Positions 34,351-40,132 of a DNA stretch of 40,132 nt are shown here, piece by piece (the stretch's first letter is position 1; each line of letters starts with the position of its first letter). Source of the stretch: JACMNW01 sp031402355. GTDB lineage: Bacteria > Pseudomonadota > Alphaproteobacteria > Rhodobacterales > Rhodobacteraceae. The DNA is taken from assembly GCA_031402355.1 (NCBI GenBank), contig JANNSG010000140.1, positions 1 through 40,132 on the forward strand, in the 5' to 3' direction. The notes beneath the pieces are model-generated. The model was given only the letters and a program-made list of their open reading frames with translations. It had not been told where the DNA came from and searched no databases. The position numbers were made by a program, and so were the translations under genes.

Positions 34351-35402
34351 TGGCACAAATTGAACTGAAAGGCGTGACCAAGGTATTCGGGGCGACCCCG
34401 GCCCTGCGCGATGTGTCCCTGACTGTCGCCGACGGCGAGTTTTTCGTGCTGCTGGGCGAGACCGGAGCCGGCAAGACCACGATGCTGCGGGTGATTGCAG
34501 GTCTGGAAAAGCCAGAGGCGGGGCAAGTGTTCATCGGCGGGCAGGATGTTACCGGATGGGGTGCTGCCGAACGCGATGTGGCGCTGGTGCTGCAGCAATA
34601 CTCGCTCTACCCGCGCTACACCGTGCGCCAGAACCTTGAATTTCCGCTGAAATCGCCGATCCGCAAGACGGCTCCGGATGAGATTGCCGCGCGCATTGCC
34701 AAAGTATCAAAAACGCTGCGCATCGAACATCTGCTGGACCGCAAGACCGACAAACTGTCAGGGGGAGAGATGCAGCGGGTGTCGATCGGTCGGGCAATCG
34801 TGCGCACACCTTCGGTGTTCTTGATGGATGAGCCGCTGTCGGCGCTGGATGCAAAACTGCGCGAAGCCTTGCGGGCCGAATTGAAGGACCTGCAAACGAC
34901 GCTGGGAGAGACGTTCCTGTTCGTGACCCATGATCAGGTTGAGGCGATGTCGATGGGCGACCGGATCGGGGTTCTGAACAAGGGGGCGCTGGTGCAGGTT
35001 GGAACCCCGTTTGAGATCTATAACAATCCGGTCAACACCTTTGTCGCCCGTGCCGTCGGATCGCCCGCGATCAACCTGCTGCCGGGCAGACTGGCGGCGG
35101 GGCAGGCGGTGATGGGAGAGGGGTTTGCACTAAGCTACCCCGGCGGCCCCGAGGGGCAAGAGATGATTTTTGGTGTCAGGCCCGAAGATTTGCAGCTGGA
35201 CACAGGGGCAGAAGGCTCGGCTCGGGTGACCGATATCGAAAACCACGGCGTCGAGAAAATCGTGACGTTGCGGATTGCGGGTACGATGCTGCGGGCTACC
35301 GTGCCGGTGACGCAGCGCGTGACCACCGGTGAAACCGTGCAACTGGGTTGGAACGCGGCACGCGTGGTGCTGTTTGATCAGGCCGGAAACCGCGCGCGGT
35401 AG
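34350..35402 (+). CDS. ABC transporter ATPase 2
   Basis: This 350-aa MalK/UgpC-type ATPase starts on the last base of the preceding stop (TGATG). Walker A is G36-ETGAG-K42-T, the signature L136-SGGE140, Walker B D160-E161 and the switch His H194; a TOBE domain follows (FGVRPEDLQL). All ATPase motifs look functional. It is the last gene of the importer operon. Its final 25 bp overlap the end of the convergent hydroxyacid dehydrogenase gene, leaving no space for a separate terminator. Confidence 0.93.
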   Translation: MAQIELKGVTKVFGATPALRDVSLTVADGEFFVLLGETGAGKTTMLRVIAGLEKPEAGQVFIGGQDVTGWGAAERDVALVLQQYSLYPRYTVRQNLEFPLKSPIRKTAPDEIAARIAKVSKTLRIEHLLDRKTDKLSGGEMQRVSIGRAIVRTPSVFLMDEPLSALDAKLREALRAELKDLQTTLGETFLFVTHDQVEAMSMGDRIGVLNKGALVQVGTPFEIYNNPVNTFVARAVGSPAINLLPGRLAAGQAVMGEGFALSYPGGPEGQEMIFGVRPEDLQLDTGAEGSARVTDIENHGVEKIVTLRIAGTMLRATVPVTQRVTTGETVQLGWNAARVVLFDQAGNRAR

Positions 35403-36349
35403 GCAGGCAGAACCTCAGGGTTGCAAAAATTGACGGGCAGGCCACCCGCCAGAATGCGCAACGCCTCATCGGCCGCGCCATTTCCCATCCTGAGCATGCT
35501 GTCGGCGGTGATGCCTGCCATATGCGGGGTCAGGATCACATTATCCAGCGCCCAGAGCGGGCTGGTCGGGGGCAGCGGTTGGGTGTCGAACACGTCGAGT
35601 GCGGCCCCGGCAATCCGGAGGGCCTGCAGGGCGGCAATCAGGGCCTCGGTATCGACAATCGGCCCGCGCGACACGTTTATCAGGACCGCGCCGGGTTTCA
35701 TCATCGCAATGCGCGCGGCACTGATTGCCCCCCGGGTCTGATCGGTCAACGGGCAGCACAGCACCAGAACGTCGGACCAAGCTACCAGATCATCAAGGGA
35801 CAGCGGCTGAACCCCCGCCGGCAGGGTTTCCGGCCGCCGCGTCGTGGCTGCGACCGGCATGGCAAAGCCCTGTGCGATCCGGTGCAGCGCTTGCCCGATA
35901 TTGCCAAACCCCAACAGCCCTAGACGCCGCCCGGAAAGATCGCAGCCGTGGTCGGAAAAAACCCGCCCCGCATTCCACCCCGACCCACGCAGTGCTGCGT
36001 CCATCGCGCGAAACTGCCGCAACAAACCGATGGCCGCGAAGATCACATGTTCGGCGACGGTTGTGGCATTGGCACCGGGCACATTGGCCACCAGAACGCC
36101 CGACCCGGTTGCGGCCCCGACCGGGATCATGTCAAGCCCCGCACCGTGGCGCACTGCGGCGCGCAGGTGCTTTGACCTTGCGAAATACTCAGCCGGAATG
36201 GGGGCCCGCACGATCAACACCGTAGCCTTAGTCCCCTCGGCAAGGATAGCCTCTGGCGTGGGTTCGGATGCGACGCGGTAGGTTGCGGCCGCGGTCAGCC
36301 GCGCCGTGATGGCGGGATGCAGCGGATGGGTGGAAAATATTTCCGGCAT
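35378..36349 (-). CDS. D-2-hydroxyacid dehydrogenase family protein
   Basis: This 323-aa protein has the NAD motif G147-F-G149-NI-G152, catalytic R228 (NVSRGPIVD) and H276 (LTPHMAGIT). The third member of the usual Arg-Glu-His set is Q257 (DVFDTQP where DVF.xEP is normal), which may alter activity or pH dependence. The family interconverts 2-keto and D-2-hydroxy acids. As the last gene of the isomerase/dehydratase/GntR operon, it could reduce a keto-acid from sugar-acid dehydration or oxidise an incoming hydroxy acid. The gene starts 10 bp after the GntR stop and overlaps the importer's last gene by 25 bp, tail to tail. Confidence 0.9.
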   Translation of the reverse strand: MPEIFSTHPLHPAITARLTAAATYRVASEPTPEAILAEGTKATVLIVRAPIPAEYFARSKHLRAAVRHGAGLDMIPVGAATGSGVLVANVPGANATTVAEHVIFAAIGLLRQFRAMDAALRGSGWNAGRVFSDHGCDLSGRRLGLLGFGNIGQALHRIAQGFAMPVAATTRRPETLPAGVQPLSLDDLVAWSDVLVLCCPLTDQTRGAISAARIAMMKPGAVLINVSRGPIVDTEALIAALQALRIAGAALDVFDTQPLPPTSPLWALDNVILTPHMAGITADSMLRMGNGAADEALRILAGGLPVNFCNPEVLPAYRARFPA

Positions 36350-36359
36350 CCTCAGCCCT

Positions 36360-37046
36360 TCAGGTTTTATGGCCTGAAATCAGACCCTTCCAATAGCCTT
36401 CGACGCCCTGAAGATGGGTGCTCATCAAGGCTTGAGCAAGGTTTGCGTCGCGTTTGCAGATTGCATCAAAGATCTGCAAATGTTCGGCATGACTGCGATG
36501 GCCGCGTTCAGGATCAGCAAAATAGATCGGCAACCGGCGCTCTCCCATGGCGTAATAGACGCTGCAGACCCGGAAAAACACGGTGTTCTGTGTGGCGCGC
36601 ACGATTTCAAGGTGAAAATCCCGGTCTTCTTCGGCGAGGGGTTCACCCTGTGCCAGACGCCGTTCCGAACTGGCAAGAATGTCGCGCAGCCGGGCAAAGT
36701 TGTCTTCAGTGGCCCGCAGGCTTGCCAGTTCAGCGGCCTTGATTTCATGGATTTTGCGCAGTTCTACCGCCTCGTAGATCTGGATCGGGTCAAGCGGCAG
36801 TCCGGCCTTGGAAAACAGGGCCAAGGCTTCGAAGGAGGCATTGCGGGTGATCAGGAAAATCCCGGATTTTGCACGTCGCTCAACGATCTGCATGGCTTCC
36901 AGGATTGCCAGAGCCTCGCGGATCTGGCCCCGGCTGACCGCGAAATGTTCAGCCAGTTCACGTTCGGACGGCGTGCGGCCAGTCTGCGCACTGGACGAGG
37001 TATAAAGGAAGGCTGCAAGTTCCGGCAGCAGGTTCTTTTCAGACAT
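36360..37046 (-). CDS. GntR family transcriptional regulator, FadR subfamily
   Basis: This 228-aa regulator has an N-terminal winged helix (TPSERELAEHFAVSRGQIRE and EAMQIVERRAKSGIF, about 24-65). The all-helical C-terminal FCD domain includes DRDFHLEIVRAT and HAEHLQIFDAI, whose Asp and His residues usually bind a metal that holds a carboxylate ligand. FadR-type proteins bind TNGTN3ACNA operators, which fits the five palindromes at 25812, 29546, 29725, 39233 and 39397. Repression relieved by a sugar acid or its breakdown product is the usual mode. It sits inside an operon whose promoter has one of these sites, so it is probably autoregulated. Confidence 0.93.
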   Translation of the reverse strand: MSEKNLLPELAAFLYTSSSAQTGRTPSERELAEHFAVSRGQIREALAILEAMQIVERRAKSGIFLITRNASFEALALFSKAGLPLDPIQIYEAVELRKIHEIKAAELASLRATEDNFARLRDILASSERRLAQGEPLAEEDRDFHLEIVRATQNTVFFRVCSVYYAMGERRLPIYFADPERGHRSHAEHLQIFDAICKRDANLAQALMSTHLQGVEGYWKGLISGHKT

Positions 37047-37050
37047 GCGA

Positions 37051-38220
37051 TCAGTTTTTCCTTACATGCGCCTTCAAAAAAGCCTCGGATATCGAAAACC
37101 CGAGGCCTGGTCCATCCGGGATCGCGACAAAACCGTCCGCGACCGAAACCTCACCCTCGATCAAGCTGTGGATCATCGGATTGGCACCGCAGGAATATTC
37201 TACCGTAAAGCTGGCGGGGGAGGCTGCGCAAAGATGCAAGCCCGCAAAAAAGCATGGCGCCCCGGCCCAAAGATGCGGCGCGAACCGCAGATTGAACGCC
37301 GAGGCCAGTGCGGCGATCCGCATGGTTTCGGTGATGCCACCACAGAATGCCGGATCGGGTTGAAAAATATCAACGCATCCTGCCATCGCCAGATCCCGAA
37401 AGGCAAAGCGTGTGGCCTCGGATTCGCCCGCAGCAATCGGCATGGTGGCCGCCGCGCGCAGGTCTGCCATCCCGGGTTTATCATCCGCAATCACCGGTTC
37501 CTCGAACCATGCAAGGTCGCAATCGCGGACCATATGAGCAAATCTTTTGGCATCGCCGACGGTATAAGTGCCATGCGCGTCAACGGCGATCTCGATATCC
37601 GGGCCCAAGGCTGCGCGTGCCGCTTTGACCCGTGCTGCAGAAACATGCACCGCACCGTCCATAGCCCCCACCCGCATTTTCACCGCGCGAAAGCCGCCGA
37701 TGTCGATGTAGGATTGCAATTGTGCGCCGATCTCGGCCGCACTTGCCCAGCCACCCGAGGCATATGCGGGCAGCCGGTCGGCCTTGCGCCCGCCCAGCAA
37801 CTGCCAGACCGGCTGGTTCAGGTGCTTGCCAAGGATATCCCACAGCGCGATGTCAACGGCACTGATCGCAGCCACCGTCAGGCCACGCCGGGCGATCTGC
37901 GGCATGGCATGGCCAGCCGCTCCTGCTTGCGACGCGCGCACCCCATTGTAGAGTAGTTCCCATATCGCGGTGATATCGCCGGCATTGCGGCCGATCAGTT
38001 GGGGCGCAACATCGTGGTTCAGCAGATGCACCAGGGCGGCATAATTCCCGGCACTGCCAGCCGCGTTTTTGCCTTCGCCCCAGCCCACCAGCCCGTCCTC
38101 GGTTTCGATGCGCAGAATTGCGGCATCGAACGTGGTCAATGTGCCAAAGTCGCTGCGGTGCTGGCGCGCAGTCTCAATGGGGATCGAGACCCACCAGGCC
38201 TCGGCGCTTTTGATACGCAT
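37051..38220 (-). CDS. Mandelate racemase/muconate lactonizing enzyme family (sugar acid dehydratase-like)
   Basis: The ATG at 38220 follows GGAGACAACG, giving 389 aa. It is an enolase-superfamily enzyme of the mandelate racemase subgroup: metal ligands D214, E240 and E266 with the standard 26-residue spacings, and the general-base dyad D289-H316. K181 is present, but R183 replaces the second Lys of the KxK motif. That suggests chemistry led by the His-Asp dyad, as in several acid-sugar dehydratases, rather than racemisation. The substrate is probably a sugar acid delivered by the importer. The stop is 4 bp before the GntR start. Confidence 0.88.
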   Translation of the reverse strand: MRIKSAEAWWVSIPIETARQHRSDFGTLTTFDAAILRIETEDGLVGWGEGKNAAGSAGNYAALVHLLNHDVAPQLIGRNAGDITAIWELLYNGVRASQAGAAGHAMPQIARRGLTVAAISAVDIALWDILGKHLNQPVWQLLGGRKADRLPAYASGGWASAAEIGAQLQSYIDIGGFRAVKMRVGAMDGAVHVSAARVKAARAALGPDIEIAVDAHGTYTVGDAKRFAHMVRDCDLAWFEEPVIADDKPGMADLRAAATMPIAAGESEATRFAFRDLAMAGCVDIFQPDPAFCGGITETMRIAALASAFNLRFAPHLWAGAPCFFAGLHLCAASPASFTVEYSCGANPMIHSLIEGEVSVADGFVAIPDGPGLGFSISEAFLKAHVRKN

Positions 38221-38277
38221 CGTTGTCTCCGATACTTCCGGCCTGCGCCCCAGCAACAGCGGTCGCGGGCGAACTGG

Positions 38278-39165
38278 CTATTTGATAAGGGGCAACAGGG
38301 TTTCTGCGGTGATGCGCATCTGGCCGTCATAGAACTTTTCGGTCAGCACCGACGAGCCATGGTCTTGAATGAACTTCAACTGCTCAGGCGAGATATCAAC
38401 CGGGTTCCGCTCGACCATGTCGGGGTAGATCGCAGCGGGGGTACGGTCGACCGGGGCCACGAATTCATTGGTCAGCGCGCCGTCATAGCCAATGCTGCGC
38501 AGGGTGGCGACGATGGCTTTCCAGTCCAGATGGCCAAGCCCGGCTGCGAAACGGTTGTTATCGGCGACATGGAAATCGAACAGACGTTTGCCTGCAAGAC
38601 GGATCGCATCATGTATATTCGATTCTTCCATATTCAGATGGTAGGCATCAAGGCAGACGCCGCAGTCGGGATGCACGGCATCGGCCAGCGCCAGAGCCTG
38701 TGCTGCACGGTTGAAAAAATAGGTCTCGAACCGGTTCAAAGGTTCAATCGCCACTTTCACACCCACTTTCTGGGCATGGGCGAAGCATTCCTTGGTGGCA
38801 TCGACCACCCATTTCCATTCTTCTTCCTCGGTGGCGTCGGGCACCACTTTGCCAACCGTGGCGGGCACCAGCGTGATGATCTGCCCTTCCAGTTCCGACA
38901 CCATCGTCAGCACCGATTTCACATAGTCGACCGACCGCGCGCGCTGGCCTTCGTCTTTGGCGGCAAGGTTTCGCTCACCCAGTGTCAAGGTGACCGCCCC
39001 CCAGCAGCGAATTCCGTGTTCTTTCAAAAGCGCTCGGGTTTCCTTGACCTTGTACTGCGCGGGCTCACCCGAAATTTCGATGGATTCATAGCCATATTTC
39101 TTGATCCGCCGCAGCGTGACATCAAGCGGTTCGGCCCGCATCCAGTTGTGCGTTGAAAGATGCAT
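38278..39165 (-). CDS. Sugar phosphate isomerase/epimerase family TIM barrel
   Basis: This 295-aa xylose-isomerase-like TIM barrel carries the four metal ligands of D-tagatose/D-psicose 3-epimerase relatives: E141 (AIEPLNRFE), D173 (CLDAYHLNMEE), H199 (FHVADNNR) and E234 (NEF). It would epimerise or isomerise a keto-sugar or related compound. It heads the minus-strand operon, 57 bp before the dehydratase gene, and diverges from a second, distinct member of the family at 39506. Confidence 0.9.
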   Translation of the reverse strand: MHLSTHNWMRAEPLDVTLRRIKKYGYESIEISGEPAQYKVKETRALLKEHGIRCWGAVTLTLGERNLAAKDEGQRARSVDYVKSVLTMVSELEGQIITLVPATVGKVVPDATEEEEWKWVVDATKECFAHAQKVGVKVAIEPLNRFETYFFNRAAQALALADAVHPDCGVCLDAYHLNMEESNIHDAIRLAGKRLFDFHVADNNRFAAGLGHLDWKAIVATLRSIGYDGALTNEFVAPVDRTPAAIYPDMVERNPVDISPEQLKFIQDHGSSVLTEKFYDGQMRITAETLLPLIK

Positions 39166-39232
39166 CTGTTCCCCCGTTGTCGGTTGTGCTGCGGCGCGGC
39201 TTGCGGCCCGTCAGACCTTGATTTTCATTCAT

Positions 39233-39245
39233 CTGGTTAGACCAG
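39233..39245. promoter_or_regulatory. GntR/FadR-type operator, site D (isomerase-dehydratase-GntR operon)
   Basis: CTGGT-TAG-ACCAG is a perfect 5+3+5 palindrome, 68-80 bp upstream of the isomerase start at 39165. It is on that gene's side of the 340-bp divergent region 39166-39505, which holds no gene. Because the regulator gene is in this operon, the site implies autoregulation. Confidence 0.7.
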
Positions 39246-39396
39246 TTGATACCTACCATCTGTTATCGGAAAGAATCGATTGGTGCAAGATATCAAGCGG
39301 TGCAACCAAACCGCGCAGCAAACTGTTATGAAATAAAGAAAAGTGGTATTTCCGAACGGTCTGGCGTGACCCGAATAAAAGGAAGTGATAGGATTT

Positions 39397-39409
39397 TTGG
39401 TAATACCAG
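39397..39409. promoter_or_regulatory. GntR/FadR-type operator, site E (second epimerase gene)
   Basis: TTGGTAATACCAG, identical to site C, lies 97-109 bp upstream of the epimerase start at 39506, in the same divergent region as site D. One site per promoter repeats the arrangement seen at 29501-29811. Confidence 0.65.
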
Positions 39410-39505
39410 CTTGACCGTAGCCGCATCCCATGGCCTTTTGCTATATGCCGTAGCGACACAGCGGGCCGTCAGGCGACGGTCAAATGACGGAAAGGAAGCA
39501 CTCCT

Positions 39506-40132
39506 ATGCGCATTGGCATGTGCATGTTCTTGTGGACGTCCAATCTGACACAGGAACACGAGACCCTATTGCGCGACATCAAAGCCACCGGGTTTGATGG
39601 CGTGGAAGTGCCGATTTTCGAAGGCGCACCCGATCACTATGCGGGGTTGGGGGCGCTACTTGACAAGATCGGCCTGGCCCGGACCGCCGTGTCGGCGATG
39701 GGGGATCCTGCGATGAACCTGATCGGCGACAATCAGGCGCGCGCAGCGGGGATCGCGCATATGCGCCAGGTGATCAATTGTGCACAGGCGCTTGGGGCGC
39801 AGACGCTATCGGGGCCGCTGCATTCGACGCTGGGCCATTTTTCCGGCAACGGGCCGACGGCTGAGGAAATTGCAAGGTCAATCTCATCCCAGCGCGCAAT
39901 TGGCGATCACGCGGCCGTTTGCGGCGTGACGATCGGATTGGAAGCGCTTAACCGGTTTGAGTGTTACCTGCTTAACACCATGGCTGATCTCAGCGGCCAT
40001 GTTCAGGCCATCGGACATCCCAATATCCGCGCGATGTACGACACTTTTCACAGCAATATCGAAGAGCCAGATCCGATTGCTGCCTTTGCCGACAATGTCC
40101 GCAACATCGTCCATATCCACATATCGGAAAAC
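39506..40132 (+). CDS. D-psicose/D-tagatose 3-epimerase-like TIM barrel (3' truncated)
   Basis: The ATG at 39506 follows AAAGGAAG, and 209 codons are open to the window end. It is a sugar 3-epimerase family protein with E146 (GLEALNRFE), D179 (MYDTFHSNIEE) and H205 (HIHISEN), matching E150, D183 and H209 of D-psicose 3-epimerase. The fourth ligand would lie just past the edge. It differs clearly from the divergent paralogue at 38278. Its operator indicates control by the same GntR protein. Further genes of this operon may follow outside the window. Confidence 0.88.
   Translation, partial: MRIGMCMFLWTSNLTQEHETLLRDIKATGFDGVEVPIFEGAPDHYAGLGALLDKIGLARTAVSAMGDPAMNLIGDNQARAAGIAHMRQVINCAQALGAQTLSGPLHSTLGHFSGNGPTAEEIARSISSQRAIGDHAAVCGVTIGLEALNRFECYLLNTMADLSGHVQAIGHPNIRAMYDTFHSNIEEPDPIAAFADNVRNIVHIHISEN

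Noticed and set aside
37999..39156. Open plus-strand frame of 385 codons
   Set aside because: It is antisense to the isomerase and dehydratase genes, which have complete metal-ligand sets.

Overview
The window looks like a chromosomal segment of an alphaproteobacterium, most likely of the Rhodobacterales/Roseobacter type. The basis is high GC, tightly packed operons with many 4-nt ATGA overlaps, the gene families present, and an intergenic repeat (GGATATTT-N8-ATGAAA) that I associate from memory with that group. I saw no rRNA, tRNA, CRISPR array or transposase gene. All calls are by eye.

Region 1 (2-17383) is an aromatic/tryptophan catabolic island. A 5'-truncated phytoene-desaturase-like FAD oxidoreductase, a MarR regulator and a two-subunit indolepyruvate:ferredoxin oxidoreductase (IorA, IorB) form one plus-strand unit. 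A minus-strand unit encodes 3-hydroxyacyl-CoA dehydrogenase, a 3-oxoadipyl-CoA-type thiolase and a kynureninase-like PLP enzyme. Divergent from it, across a perfect 18-bp palindrome, runs a long plus-strand unit: 2-aminobenzoyl-CoA monooxygenase/reductase (a flavin hydroxylase fused to an old-yellow-enzyme domain), SDR, MarR, enoyl-CoA hydratase, acyl-CoA dehydrogenase, cupin, hotdog thioesterase, RidA-like protein and an aryl-CoA ligase. Together they fit the aerobic CoA-dependent 2-aminobenzoate (anthranilate) pathway: kynureninase makes anthranilate, the ligase activates it, the fused flavoenzyme dearomatises it, and beta-oxidation-type enzymes finish.

Region 2 (17444-24219) carries a UDP-glucuronate 4-epimerase-like gene and then a cyanophycin locus: cyanophycinase, cyanophycin synthetase CphA, and a CphA-like Mur ligase that lacks the ATP-grasp domain. 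A scar follows (24285-24552), where a TetR C-terminal fragment abuts an MttB-type methyltransferase C-terminal fragment, as expected from one deletion between two divergent genes.

Region 3 (24592-40132) begins with a class C beta-lactamase-fold serine hydrolase. The rest appears to be one regulon for an unidentified, probably sugar-acid-like, substrate. It holds an M24 metallohydrolase, a three-gene minus-strand operon (Tm-1-like ATP-binding protein, PEP-hydrolase-family TIM barrel, cupin), a complete ABC importer with two different ATPases and a 62-aa membrane protein, a minus-strand operon (xylose-isomerase-like TIM barrel, enolase-superfamily dehydratase, FadR-type GntR regulator, D-2-hydroxyacid dehydrogenase) and a second epimerase cut by the window end. 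The 13-bp palindrome (C/T)TGGT-N3-ACCAG matches the FadR-type operator pattern. It occurs once upstream of each of these five transcription units and, in my manual scan, nowhere else in the window. This shared operator is the strongest new signal and defines a candidate undescribed catabolic system.
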